A stretch of DNA of 64,000 bases from JBHIKY01 sp042139015 (GCF_042139015.1 NZ_JBHIKY010000004.1:1-64000); one strand, 5' to 3'; counted from the stretch's first letter, positions 44,398 to 53,165 are shown. Notes: generated by a model from the sequence alone, not told the origin. A program made the numbers and translations.

Positions 44398-44693
44398 GGG
44401 GCTGTATCATAACTGATACTCGCCCCTTTTGCATGGTAAAAAAAAGCAGTGGACAAGTCCTTCGCTTTCCGTGGGCAGCGCTTCAGCTAACCGGGCGAAA
44501 CCCGCGCCCGGCGGATCTTCAGCCGCTGCTCTTCCCACAGGAGTCTCGGACTTGTCCCCTGCTATCTTCTATTTAGGATACTACTTTTTCTATAAAAAGG
44601 GGCTTTTGCTACAGCCCCATAACTTGTTTTGGTCTGATTTTAACCACCAAAGTGGGGACTAAAATTTTTTGAAAAGACTTTTGATACAGCCCC
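44398..44693. mobile_element. MITE-like element with inverted ends
   Basis: 296 bp bounded by GGGGCTGTATC (44398-44408) and its exact inverse GATACAGCCCC (44683-44693). It has no open reading frame for a transposase. An internal 94-bp block is identical to 127-220. The interior includes GC-rich palindromic sequence (about 44449-44545). No clear target-site duplication is visible. Related GGGGCTGGATC ends occur nearby at 44153. Confidence 0.65.
44525..44618. repeat. Dispersed repeat A, internal copy
   Basis: Identical to 127-220 across 94 bases. Confidence 0.8.
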
Positions 44694-44705
44694 GTTCGGT
44701 TTCTT

Positions 44706-45740
44706 TTATTTCTCCTGAAAACTCGTTACCTTGGATGTTCCTTTAAAAGTATAACCATTTTTCTTATTAAACCCGACAAATGATTGGTTTTTTTCATCAT
44801 ACAGTCGAAAACGAATCGAATCCAGGCTGGATGCGAATGTTATTGTAGTCGCTTTGTGTAAAGGCGGAGTTGATTCGTGTGCTTTTTCAAGGTGATAATT
44901 AGGAATTCTGGGGCTTAGATGATGGACATGGTGAAATCCAATACTTCCCGTTATCCACTGTATCCACCTCGGTAGTTTATAGTAGGAGCTTCCGTCGATA
45001 GCAGCTTTAACATAGTCCCATTCATCTTCATTTTCAAAGTAGGAATCCTCAAATTGATGCTGTACATAAAATAACCAAATTCCTATTGCTCCAGAAACGA
45101 ATACAATTGGAAGCTGAACAATTAGAAAAGCTTCCCAGCCAATAGAGATAATTAGAAGTGTATAGATGGCGGCGATGGAAGCATTAATCAGGTATGTGTT
45201 CCATCGTTCCTTCCGCTTTGCTTCTTTTCGATTTATTCGGTTCTCTATTAAAAAGAGAAAGAACGGCCCTATCCCAAACATTATTAAAGGATGACGGTAA
45301 AGTCTGTAAGTTAATTTTTTCCATATAGATGATGTATTATATTCATCTACTGTCATCACCCATATATCTCCGGTGCCTCTTTTATCAAGGTTACCGCTGG
45401 TAGCGTGGTGGATAGCGTGTTCTCTTTTCCATTTCTCAAATGGAAAATGGGTGAGAATCCCGGTAATTATTCCAAGACATTTATTTGCTTTATTGTTTTT
45501 AAAAAAGGACATATGCGTACAATCATGAAAGATAATAAATATTCGAACCAAAAAACCTGCTGTGACAACTGCTAATCCAAGGGTCAGCCATATGGATACA
45601 GATAGGCTTTGATAGGCAAAAAACCAAAGCAGGAAAAATGGCAAAATAGAATTCACTATTTGTTTTATACTCTTCTTATTATCTGCGTTCGTGAAAGCTG
45701 CTACGCTTTTTCTTAATTCTGCTTGCTTTTTTTTACTCAT
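44706..45740 (-). CDS. des: Acyl-lipid delta-5 desaturase Des
   Basis: 344 residues from the ATG at 45740, chosen because AAGGGGG lies just upstream; an ATG at 45761 would place that site inside the gene. Three histidine boxes bind the di-iron centre: HDCTH, HAIHH (KREHAIHHATSGNLDKRGTGD) and HHVHH (GFHHVHHLSPRIPNY). Membrane helices flank them. It is close to B. subtilis Des, which desaturates fatty acids of membrane phospholipids on cold shock. Expected to be activated by DesR; the palindrome at 45834-45851 may be the site. Separated from desKR by repeat-bearing sequence. Confidence 0.93.
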   Translation of the reverse strand: MSKKKQAELRKSVAAFTNADNKKSIKQIVNSILPFFLLWFFAYQSLSVSIWLTLGLAVVTAGFLVRIFIIFHDCTHMSFFKNNKANKCLGIITGILTHFPFEKWKREHAIHHATSGNLDKRGTGDIWVMTVDEYNTSSIWKKLTYRLYRHPLIMFGIGPFFLFLIENRINRKEAKRKERWNTYLINASIAAIYTLLIISIGWEAFLIVQLPIVFVSGAIGIWLFYVQHQFEDSYFENEDEWDYVKAAIDGSSYYKLPRWIQWITGSIGFHHVHHLSPRIPNYHLEKAHESTPPLHKATTITFASSLDSIRFRLYDEKNQSFVGFNKKNGYTFKGTSKVTSFQEK

Positions 45741-45833
45741 GTAAGCCCCCTTGATCATCATGCTTAGTAATGCCTTACCCCTAACAATAGAGCAAGTGAT
45801 GCATCAAAAGAAGTCACACATGTAATGAGCAGT

Positions 45834-45851
45834 ATATGACACTTGTCATAT
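45834..45851. promoter_or_regulatory. Candidate DesR-binding palindrome upstream of des
   Basis: ATATGACA-CT-TGTCATAT, a perfect 8-bp inverted repeat, 94-111 bp before the des start codon. It resembles the TCAT/ATGA-type sequence I recall for DesR sites; the assignment is inference. Confidence 0.5.
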
Positions 45852-45942
45852 CTGTGGGTGAAATCCTGCTTTGACATACCTTTAATTTTAAAGTTAATAT
45901 ACTCCCGCTTTATTCAACTACTTCATTTATTTCAAGAGTGGA

Positions 45943-46599
45943 TCATGTTTCACTTATTAAGTGTACAATCTCAGAAAAATGATCGACGAGAATGTCAGCC
46001 TCATCAAGTTCCCCGCTTTTAGCATATCCGAAACTGCAGCCAATAGTAAACAGTTTATTTTCCTTTCCAGCTTCAATATCGGAGAAGCGGTCTCCGACCA
46101 TCACTGCTTCGGAGCCTGCTTGCTGGGCAATCATTTTCACTACGTCAATTTTACTTTTCGTTTCATATTCCTGAGCTGAATAAATTCCTTCGAATAACAA
46201 AGCAAGGTTTTCCCGCTCTAATGCCGCCGGCACATACTCAGCGTTGCCGTTGCTTGCCACAAACATTGGATAACCCATGTCCGCGAGTTTTGTAAGACTG
46301 TCCTTTACTCCTGGTAAAAGCTGTCCTTGTCCCTTGTTAAGTTCTGATAAAATGTATCCGTCCATCACCGGTTCGAGCTTATGAAGAGTTTCATCCGAAG
46401 CGTCCGGCATAAGGCGTTGGAAGCCTTCATGAAAACGCAGGCCGATAATATCCACCTGTTCCTCCTTTGTCCAGCCTTTATCCAGATACATACCTTTATC
46501 TACTGCGTACATTAATGTATTCTCTATTGCATGGCTCAACAAGTCCCTGCTGTCAAACAACGTACCGTCCATATCAAAGATAATTGCTTTCTTTTTCAT
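45943..46599 (-). CDS. HAD-family phosphatase
   Basis: 218 residues from the ATG at 46599 with AAGGAGGGG just upstream; the frame to 46653 lies before that site. Motif I FDMDGTLFDS, motif II VASNGN, Lys in ETKSKIDVV, motif IV MVGDRFSDIEAGKENKL. A helical C1 cap is inserted after motif I. Similar Bacillus proteins act on phosphoglycolate, sugar phosphates or nucleotides; no substrate can be assigned. A terminator-like hairpin about 60 bp before the start suggests possible attenuation. Confidence 0.85.
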   Translation of the reverse strand: MKKKAIIFDMDGTLFDSRDLLSHAIENTLMYAVDKGMYLDKGWTKEEQVDIIGLRFHEGFQRLMPDASDETLHKLEPVMDGYILSELNKGQGQLLPGVKDSLTKLADMGYPMFVASNGNAEYVPAALERENLALLFEGIYSAQEYETKSKIDVVKMIAQQAGSEAVMVGDRFSDIEAGKENKLFTIGCSFGYAKSGELDEADILVDHFSEIVHLISET

Positions 46600-46654
46600 A
46601 TGTCCCCTCCTTTTATTCATCCTTATAGTACTCTTATCAAATTTTACCTTCAAA

Positions 46655-46680
46655 CAAAAAAACAGAGCCGCCTCTGTACA
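46655..46680 (-). terminator. Terminator-like hairpin in the leader of the HAD gene
   Basis: Stem ACAGAG/CTCTGT (46662-46667 with 46672-46677), 4-nt loop, then a T run on the minus strand (A run 46656-46662). It is 56 bp before the start codon, with no other minus-strand gene upstream of it. Confidence 0.5.
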
Positions 46681-46956
46681 ATCTTGTCTTACTTATTTAG
46701 TTCAAGAAGATTTAAGCTCCAGGAAGAGAGAGTTGACCCTCTCTCTCAAAAGCCACTATCGTTATTTGCGACGGTCGGCTTTCCAAGCCATCCGAGTCCA
46801 AGAACAGTTACCGTTATTCCTAATTTACATGCAGATAGATAACAATCCAGATCACTGACTATTTTTTTCACAATAAGAATGCTAAACAACAACTCACTGC
46901 TGGGCAGATGTCAGCATAATCTGTTAATAAGACGGATGCCTGTGGAGGTGAAGTTA

Positions 46957-47451
46957 ATGATTCATACGGTAAAATCAGGAGAAACACTGTCACAAATTTC
47001 GAGAGATTACCGCACTCCGCTTCAGGCAATTATCAGCGCTAACCCATCCATCAACCCGAATGCAATTTACCCAGGACAATCTATTGTGATTCCAGGATTT
47101 CCTCCAGCAGCTTCGATTCCTTATCACATTGATGTTTCTATAAACAATCGGACACTAAGTTTGTTCAAAGTCGGCGTCCTCCAAAAACAATACCCAATTG
47201 CTGTAGGCAGAATTCTTTCCTCCACGCCGGTCGGCAACTACATTATCATAAATAAAGCACCAAATCCCGGAGGGCCATTCGGAACCATGTGGATGAGTTT
47301 ATCTAAACAGCATTACGGCATTCATGGAACCAACGATCCCGGTTCGATCGGCCAGGCGGTCTCGAGGGGCTGTATCAGGATGTATAACAATGATGTTGAG
47401 GAGCTGGCAAGAACGGTTCCCATCGGAACTCCTGTATCGATTCACCCATAA
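46957..47451 (+). CDS. ykuD: LysM L,D-transpeptidase YkuD
   Basis: 164 residues from the ATG at 46957 with GGAGGTGAAG in place; exactly the length of B. subtilis YkuD. LysM peptidoglycan-binding domain at 2-47 (TVKSGETLSQISRDYRTPLQ). The catalytic domain (about 54-163) has the His/Cys motif HYGIHGTNDPGSIGQAVSRG with His123 and Cys139. It forms 3-3 crosslinks in peptidoglycan; B. subtilis YkuD is made during sporulation under SigK and is found in spores. It has no signal peptide, like the B. subtilis protein. Single gene. Confidence 0.94.
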   Translation: MIHTVKSGETLSQISRDYRTPLQAIISANPSINPNAIYPGQSIVIPGFPPAASIPYHIDVSINNRTLSLFKVGVLQKQYPIAVGRILSSTPVGNYIIINKAPNPGGPFGTMWMSLSKQHYGIHGTNDPGSIGQAVSRGCIRMYNNDVEELARTVPIGTPVSIHP

Positions 47452-47811
47452 AACATATCGTTACATTTTCCAAATAATTTTCAACTTCTAAAATGTACAG
47501 CTAAAGGAAAACTTAGAACAGCTTAGTATTTTGTGCGCTATTTCATCACAAATCATTGACAAAGTAAGTAGAATTCGGTAAGGTCGCAATTAAGAACATG
47601 AGTAAAAAAGCTTGTGTTTAATGCATGCTTTAGAATTGTAAAAAATTAATAAACCAACAACCGGCGGTAATAGTTAGACTATTGAGCTAATCTATAAGCT
47701 GGGAAAGGCACTTTGCCTTTCCCAGCTTTTTTTCGTCTTACTTCCCTGCCATACCACAAGTAAGAGCAGTTTTCAGTTTTACTACACACTAAAAATAAAG
47801 GGTGATGTTAT
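47452..47811 (+). other. Intergenic region with a possible short transcript
   Basis: No coding frame of note. A strong terminator (47697-47734) lies 246 bp after ykuD. A TTGACA at 47557-47562 with TAAGGT 17 bp later could start a transcript of about 140 nt ending there. Otherwise the terminator simply ends a long ykuD 3' region. Confidence 0.35.
47697..47734 (+). terminator. Strong intrinsic terminator
   Basis: A perfect 14-bp stem (47697-47710 with 47714-47727), 3-nt loop, then T run. Confidence 0.85.
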
Positions 47812-48045
47812 ATTAAGTATCTTGTCGACCATGCCGGTAAAACCGTCCACAAATCTTCATACGTAGGAAGTGGCTGTACACCTGGTTACACCTCTCCTCC
47901 AGTCAGGGAGTGGGAAGGAGTATATAACGAACGAAAAATGAAGCAATTACTTCATCAAAAGGGTTACCTCGAATGTTCTTCCTGTTTCGGTTTAGGGTTC
48001 GTGATGAAACAACGAGATTCTATTTCAAAAAGTTGCTCAAAATAA
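47812..48045 (+). CDS. Small cysteine-containing protein, apparent ATT start
   Basis: 77 codons if translation begins at ATT 47812; an in-frame stop lies two codons before, and no ATG, GTG or TTG occurs in frame in the first 40 codons. AAAGGGTGAT, a good anti-16S match, ends five bases before the ATT. The product begins (M)KYLVDHAGKTVHKSSY and contains CTPGYTSPP and LECSSCFGLGFVMK; four or five Cys could bind metal. I do not recognise the family. A terminator-like hairpin follows the stop. It may be a real gene with a rare start or a gene that recently lost its ATG. Confidence 0.5.
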   Translation: MKYLVDHAGKTVHKSSYVGSGCTPGYTSPPVREWEGVYNERKMKQLLHQKGYLECSSCFGLGFVMKQRDSISKSCSK

Positions 48046-48070
48046 GTCATTAAAATTGTACTGAATTCAC

Positions 48071-48097
48071 GCATCTAAAGATGCTCAAGTTTTTTTA
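48071..48097. terminator. Short hairpin between convergent genes
   Basis: GCATCT (48071-48076) with AGATGC (48079-48084), then a T run on the plus strand. Confidence 0.5.
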
Positions 48098-48547
48098 CGT
48101 TAAAATTTCCATTTTTAATTCTTCTGTCATCTGAGCTGCCAGTTCTGGGCGGCCGTGAAATTGAGCCGGAGTATTCTGGAATAAAACAATCTTCCATACT
48201 CCTTCATTTCGAACCGCAATTAACGTATGATGAGTATTTAATTCGGGATTAATACTCGTCTCCCCAGGCGGAACCATTCCTGCAATAGCATGGAGCACAG
48301 CAGCATCCTCTCCGAGACTGCGGAGGCTTTTTACTTTCGTCACATAAGGTGGTGTCGGATGTTCGGCGAAGATCAGCTCCAAGTGAGAAAGAATTTCTTT
48401 ACGACCGGCAAGTTTACTTCCATCGAAGCCGATCTGCATACCATCCTCTGAGTAAAGCGCCGCCATTCCGAAGGCGTTCCGTTTATTCCACCCATTAATC
48501 AGCTCTTCATAAAGCTCTTGAATTTCAGACTCCAGTGATTGGCTCAT
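48095..48547 (-). CDS. SgcJ/EcaC-like SnoaL-fold protein
   Basis: 150 residues from the ATG at 48547, preceded by AGGAGGGTGAT. The sequence (LYEELINGWNKRNAFGMAALY, DGMQIGFDGSKLAGRKEILSH, ELNTHHTLIAVRNEGVWKIVLFQNTPA) matches the DUF4440/NTF2-like 'SgcJ/EcaC' family. These form small cone-shaped barrels that bind hydrophobic or small-molecule ligands; most are uncharacterised. No catalytic residue can be assigned. Single gene with its own ribosome site. Confidence 0.78.
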   Translation of the reverse strand: MSQSLESEIQELYEELINGWNKRNAFGMAALYSEDGMQIGFDGSKLAGRKEILSHLELIFAEHPTPPYVTKVKSLRSLGEDAAVLHAIAGMVPPGETSINPELNTHHTLIAVRNEGVWKIVLFQNTPAQFHGRPELAAQMTEELKMEILT

Positions 48548-48814
48548 GTTATCACCCTCCTGTATTAAACAGCGCAATTCTCCAATAAGAAAAACTCAGC
48601 ATTACTTTTACTTTAATTCTAAAATAAGAGCTGAATTTCTTATAGTTCCAATATAATAATTAGTATGGTTAGTTCAGTATTACATATATTCGGGAGCAGT
48701 AATAGCAATAATACAGCTCGCCGTTTTTATACAGAAAGATCTTCCGTCAAAAATTTATTAGCTGATCGTTTTTTCAGTGGATTTTTCACCGGGAAGAAAC
48801 TCTCTTATTATTAA

Positions 48815-49255
48815 TTAAATTTCTTTTGCTTCTATTACTTTTTTTACCTCATTAAGATGGTCACCGTCCTGGCGAAGAAGCATTTTTTTCATGATCCCGT
48901 TAAATAGTCTCATTACCCCCCTGCTTTCTATAGAACATGTCAATGTGAGCTCGCTCCCTTCTTCATGGGCTTCAGTGTGATAATAATAGGTTATTTTCAT
49001 CCCGGTAAGCTTTGAAGTGAAAGCTACCTCCCGCGGCGGCTTATAATGGCTTACCTCAATGACTGCAGATGCCTGCCTTTTACCAATTTTTCTAGTTTCT
49101 CGATAGCGGGTTCCCGTAGAAATATCGTTGGATGTGAGAATTTCTATTTTTACGATATCTTTGATATAATCCGGAGCATTTGTCGGATCACTAATAAAGG
49201 AAAATACTTCTTCCGGGGTTTCGTTGATGATTTCTTTTTTTTCAAAAGCATTCAT
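48815..49255 (-). CDS. SRPBCC (START-like) domain protein
   Basis: 146 residues, one START/polyketide-cyclase-like domain: N-terminal NETPEEVFSFISDPTNAPDYI, middle strands ISTGTRYRETRKIGKRQAS and a C-terminal helix FNGIMKKMLLRQDGDHLNEVKKVIE. The fold binds hydrophobic molecules in a deep pocket; members act as coenzyme-Q binding proteins, cyclases or lipid carriers. It diverges from the P450 pseudogene with about 140 bp between starts. No specific ligand is readable. Confidence 0.8.
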   Translation of the reverse strand: MNAFEKKEIINETPEEVFSFISDPTNAPDYIKDIVKIEILTSNDISTGTRYRETRKIGKRQASAVIEVSHYKPPREVAFTSKLTGMKITYYYHTEAHEEGSELTLTCSIESRGVMRLFNGIMKKMLLRQDGDHLNEVKKVIEAKEI

Positions 49256-49398
49256 TGTCTTTTCCCCTTTTTTCTAAATGTAATTAGTAACTTAGGCACT
49301 CTTTGTCAAAATTCCTTTTTATTTCTCACATTTCGCGTGTTTAATCCATGGAAATTGAAGGTATCATAAGAAGCAGCGAAAAGAGGAGGAGAGAGTTC

Positions 49399-50648
49399 AT
49401 GAGAGTTAACGTACCTAAGGATAAGGGACTGGATCATTCTCTGGCATTATGGAGGGAAGGCTACGAATTTATACCAAACCGTGTGCAGAAGCACCATTTT
49501 GATGTATACGAAACGAAGGTACTAGGTGAGCGGACAGCCCTTTTGAGCGGAGAAGCGGGAGCAAGGCTATTTTATAACACCAACCGAATGCAGCGCAGTG
49601 GCGCGCTTCTTCCTAATTTTGTCCTGAAAACGTTATTTGGTGAAAATGCAATACAAACGATGGATGATACTGCACATGAACACCGGAAGTTATTGTTCAT
49701 GTCACTTATGACTGCTGAAGCGCTTGAAAGGCTTTCTGAGATCACAACCAAGCATTGGGAAGATTTCACCGCGAAAGGAAAGAAAGATATCGTCTTATAT
49801 GAAGAAGCTTCAAAAATACTTACCCGCACCGCTTGTGAATGGGCAGGTGTGCCGATATTAGAAAAGGAAGTGCCAATGCGTACGAGGGATTTTCTTTTAA
49901 TGATTGACGGGTTCGGCGTACTCGGGTTAAAGCATCTCGAAAGCAGACGGGCACGCTCTCGTACAGAAAAATGGATAGAGCGTCTCATACTGGATGTAAG
50001 AGCCGGGAAACTTCAGGTCGAAAAAGGCACTGCGATCTATGAGATGTCAAGCCACCGAGATCATCAAAATAAGCTTCTCAATCCAAGAATGGCAGCTATT
50101 GAACTCAACTCATTAATACAGTGCGCCCGGCCGTCGCGATCGCAAAATTTATTACATTTGGTGCGACAGCACTGGAAAAATACCCGGAAACTAAAACCTG
50201 CCTTTCTCAGGGAGACGAAGAGTTAATGATGTTTGTACAGGAGGTGCGGAGATTTTTTCCATTCGTTCCTTTTCTGGGGGCCCGATGCCGCCATGATTTC
50301 AAATGGCAGGAGTATCCGTTTGAAAAGGGACATCTCGTACTCATTGATATTTATGGAACCAACCACGACCCACGAATTTGGGAGGAACCGAATTTCTTCC
50401 GTCCCGGTCGATTTAAAGACTGGAACGGTGGGATGTTTGACTTGATCCCACAGGGGGGAGGGGATTATTACAAAGGTCACCGCTGCCCTGGGGAACAGGC
50501 CACTATCGAAATATTGAAAGCAAGTCTCCGTTACCTGGGAAATAAAATGGAGTATGAAGTGCCTAAGCAGGATTACAGTTACAGTCTCCGAAAAATGCCA
50601 TCTATACCGAAAAGCGGATTCAAAATGAAAAATGTAAAACGAATTTAA
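49399..50648 (+). pseudogene. CYP152 fatty-acid peroxygenase P450, frameshifted
   Basis: From ATG 49399 (GAGGAGAG upstream) the protein follows B. subtilis CYP152A1 (YbdT): LDHSLALWREGYEFIPNR, NAIQTMDD, RMAAIEL. At 50102-50111 AACTC is present twice in tandem. Removing one copy restores IELINTVRPAVAIAKF, including the Arg-Pro that binds the fatty-acid carboxylate in this family. With the duplication the frame runs to 50226. The rest is open in the other frame (50112-50648) to the haem-Cys loop GHRCPGE and KMPSIPKSGF. The intact enzyme would hydroxylate fatty acids with hydrogen peroxide. Divergence elsewhere is low, so the break is recent. Confidence 0.9.
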
Positions 50649-50741
50649 AAAGTTTCGCACCTGATTTAAAAGGCGTAAGCGTCAGCCTGTCTCCAGCAGC
50701 TGCGACCGGTAATGCCGGACATTGATTCTGCTATATGCTCA

Positions 50742-50779
50742 AAAAAGCTATTGTGACAGATAAATCACAATAGCTTTTT
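50742..50779 (-). terminator. Terminator between P450 and AraC-type genes
   Basis: A perfect 15-bp stem (50742-50756 with 50765-50779) that is T-rich on either strand; it serves both convergent genes. Confidence 0.85.
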
Positions 50780-50782
50780 CAA

Positions 50783-51658
50783 TCATTGTTTCTTACTAAC
50801 AGGAATCCATATCTCGCTCTCAAAATCTGGCGCTTCATAATCACTGTGTGCATTCCAGAGAATTTCAGGGCCATCTACATGCTCATAGCCTGATGAAGGA
50901 AACCATTCAGAATATATTCTGCCCCATATCTCCTGAAGTGCGGCGGGGAATGGTCCTATTGCTTCAAATACTGCCCAGGTCATAGCAGGAACTTCGAGTT
51001 GGTCAAATACTTCCGGTGCTGCCATAGTGGTTGCTGCCCCGATATAGTGATCCAGCTCTCCATGATTATCCTCTCTCCCCTCTGAGAAATTAGTGGAAGC
51101 GTTAATCATTCCCGCAGGCTCAATGTTAGACAACTGCTTAATCTGGTCCTGCTCCTTTTTGCTTAAATTTCTCCACATATTTTCAATTTCGGGGTTCACT
51201 CCATGGTATAATAATGTAACTCTTTTTTTCCTTCCGACGATTTTAAATGCATCTTTGCTTACGATTCGATAATTCATTTCTTCTCCTCCTTGGATTGAAA
51301 GCTGGAAGGTCATGGGAGGATATGCCTTAAGTGTTGTGCTGTCACTTCTGGCCTGGGTTGGAGTAAGTCCATGCATTTGCTGAAATGCCCTTGTGAACGC
51401 ATCCGGTGATTGATATCCATATTTCAATGCAGCATCAATTACCTTCATGCTGTAATCTTTCAAATCAAATGCTGCGAGTGTGAGCCGTCGGCGCCGAATG
51501 TACTCAGACAGCGGGACCCCGGCTAAAAAAGAAAACATTCTTTTAAAATGATATTCTGAACAGCGCGCGCGCCTCGCGACCTCCTTAAAATTAATATCAT
51601 CCTCAAGATTTTCTTCAATATAGACGAGTGCTTCATTCATTTCTTTCAGCGAATCCAA
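50783..51658 (-). CDS. AraC-family regulator with GyrI-like effector domain
   Basis: 291 residues from a TTG at 51658 with GGGAGGT eight bases before; an ATG at 51685 lies upstream of that site. Residues about 1-105 carry the two AraC helix-turn-helices (FKEVARRARCSEYHFKRMF, VIDAALKYGYQSPDAFTRAF). Residues about 130-291 form a GyrI/BacT-type small-molecule-binding domain ending IWNAHSDYEAPDFESEIWIPV. The plan matches Bacillus AraC proteins such as YdeE/YesN relatives of Rob, which respond to toxic cations or amphiphiles. Targets are unknown; it diverges from the FAD oxidoreductase gene, a candidate target. Confidence 0.88.
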   Translation of the reverse strand: MDSLKEMNEALVYIEENLEDDINFKEVARRARCSEYHFKRMFSFLAGVPLSEYIRRRRLTLAAFDLKDYSMKVIDAALKYGYQSPDAFTRAFQQMHGLTPTQARSDSTTLKAYPPMTFQLSIQGGEEMNYRIVSKDAFKIVGRKKRVTLLYHGVNPEIENMWRNLSKKEQDQIKQLSNIEPAGMINASTNFSEGREDNHGELDHYIGAATTMAAPEVFDQLEVPAMTWAVFEAIGPFPAALQEIWGRIYSEWFPSSGYEHVDGPEILWNAHSDYEAPDFESEIWIPVSKKQ

Positions 51659-51820
51659 GTAACATACCTCCCATAACACTTTCATACTAGCAACTACACC
51701 ATGAAGAGAACCGACAATGTGTGCACCAATCTGCCGGATTACTCCTTTATCTCCGTCACATAAAGTCAGTTGGAGAAGGAAATACTGTAAAAAGAAATTT
51801 TTTGCAGAAGGAGGCTTATC

Positions 51821-53023
51821 ATGGATTTACTGCATGGAAAATTGTATTGGCCGGCTACTCTTCCTGCTCCCCCTTCCTATCCGGTACTAGAAGAAGATAT
51901 TTCTTGTGATGTGCTTATTATCGGAGGTGGATCGTCTGGTGCACAGTGCGCTTTTGAACTGGCACAAACGGGTCTGGACATCGTTGTCCTGGAGAAAGAT
52001 CTTATCGGTTCCGGCAGCACGAGTGCTAATACTGCGCTTCTTCAATACCTTGGGGATAAGATGCTGTTTGAGCTTGTAAACAGCTTTGGAGAAGAAAAAG
52101 CGATATTACACACTAAGCTCTGCGAAAAAGCGATTGACAAAATCGAAGAAGTCTCCAAAATACTTCCGATCGATCCGGATTTCAAGAGACGCGATAGTCT
52201 TTATTTTGCAAGTGGCGGCTTTGGTTCAAACAAACTTCTTCACGAAAATTTTTATTTAAAAAAACACGGATTTAAATCTGAATTATGGTCGGAGGAAAAT
52301 ATAATCCAGCACTATCCTTTCCGGAAGCAGTCTGCACTTTATTTATATGATGATGGAGAAATTAATCCATTTAAATATACACACGGTCTTCTTCAGTATG
52401 CAAAAAAGTATGGTGTCCGCATATATGAAAATACACCAGTCAATGGGAGAAAGCGAGATACTGACGAAATCACTTTTTTCACAGAAAACCACCATTCGAT
52501 TCGTGCTAAGTATACGATTTTTGCAGCTGGTTATGAAGGGCTGGAATGGAAAAAAGAGAAAAACAGTGTGTTATCAAGCACATACGCGGTCGTTACAACT
52601 CCCGTGGAGGATTTATCTGACTGGTACAAGCGCACGCTTATTTGGGAGACGGCAAGGCCATATATTTACATGCGCACTACTCCTGATAACCGCATTATCA
52701 TCGGCGGTCTGGATGAAAAGACTAATAATGCAGAGAAACGTGATGCAAAACTCATCCATAAAAAAGAAAAATTAATTACCGAATTTAATCTGCTGTTTCC
52801 CATCACTCAGGTAAAACCGGATTATTATCTTAGTGCCTTTTACGGAGGTACTCATGATGGATTTCCGGTTATCGGACAATATCCTGAGTTTCCGAATTGT
52901 TATTTTTTATTTGCTTATGGAGACAACGGTCTCGTTTACAGCGGTATAATGGCTGAAATTCTTCGCGATGTAATCACATCTGGGTCCAGTACCATGCTTT
53001 CACTTTATCAACAGCGCAAATAA
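51821..53023 (+). CDS. FAD-dependent oxidoreductase (DAO family)
   Basis: 400 residues from the ATG at 51821 with AAGGAGG seven bases upstream. An N-terminal segment (YWPATLPAPPSYPVL) like that of gamma-glutamylputrescine oxidases is followed by the FAD-binding site VLIIGGGSSGAQCAFELA, the mid-region TIFAAGYEG, and a C-terminal FAD loop FPVIGQYP...FAYGDNGLVYSG. It should oxidise an amine or amino acid. The lack of a conserved Cys flavin link is noted but not decisive. Single gene; divergently placed from the AraC regulator and followed by a terminator. Confidence 0.82.
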   Translation: MDLLHGKLYWPATLPAPPSYPVLEEDISCDVLIIGGGSSGAQCAFELAQTGLDIVVLEKDLIGSGSTSANTALLQYLGDKMLFELVNSFGEEKAILHTKLCEKAIDKIEEVSKILPIDPDFKRRDSLYFASGGFGSNKLLHENFYLKKHGFKSELWSEENIIQHYPFRKQSALYLYDDGEINPFKYTHGLLQYAKKYGVRIYENTPVNGRKRDTDEITFFTENHHSIRAKYTIFAAGYEGLEWKKEKNSVLSSTYAVVTTPVEDLSDWYKRTLIWETARPYIYMRTTPDNRIIIGGLDEKTNNAEKRDAKLIHKKEKLITEFNLLFPITQVKPDYYLSAFYGGTHDGFPVIGQYPEFPNCYFLFAYGDNGLVYSGIMAEILRDVITSGSSTMLSLYQQRK

Positions 53024-53036
53024 TTCTTTAAAGAGG

Positions 53037-53058
53037 ACCGCTTTCAGCGGTTTTTTTG
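53037..53058 (+). terminator. Terminator of the FAD oxidoreductase gene
   Basis: A 6-bp stem (53037-53042 with 53046-53051), then seven T. Confidence 0.7.
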
Positions 53059-53165
53059 TTTGCAGGATGAAGTGATGGGGTAAAGTTCTAGAAAACCAGC
53101 ATAGGAAATACTTCCTCTATTTTCTTCCCCCGCCACCGACTTCAAACAGCGCAGAGGTGATAAAC

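Larger units (their letters stand above)
44078..44705. other. Gene-free region between desK and des
   Basis: No gene on either strand. It holds a plus-strand terminator-like hairpin (44203-44243), an inverted CCCTTT/AAAGGG structure at 44149-44174 containing GGGGCTGGATC, and the MITE-like element 44398-44693. In B. subtilis des and desKR are adjacent without such an insertion. Confidence 0.6.

Noticed and set aside
46725..46746. AGAGAGAG/CTCTCTCT hairpin as a terminator
   Set aside because: Good stem but no T run on either strand.
49572..49988. 138-residue frame opposite the P450
   Set aside because: Antisense shadow of the CYP152 sequence.
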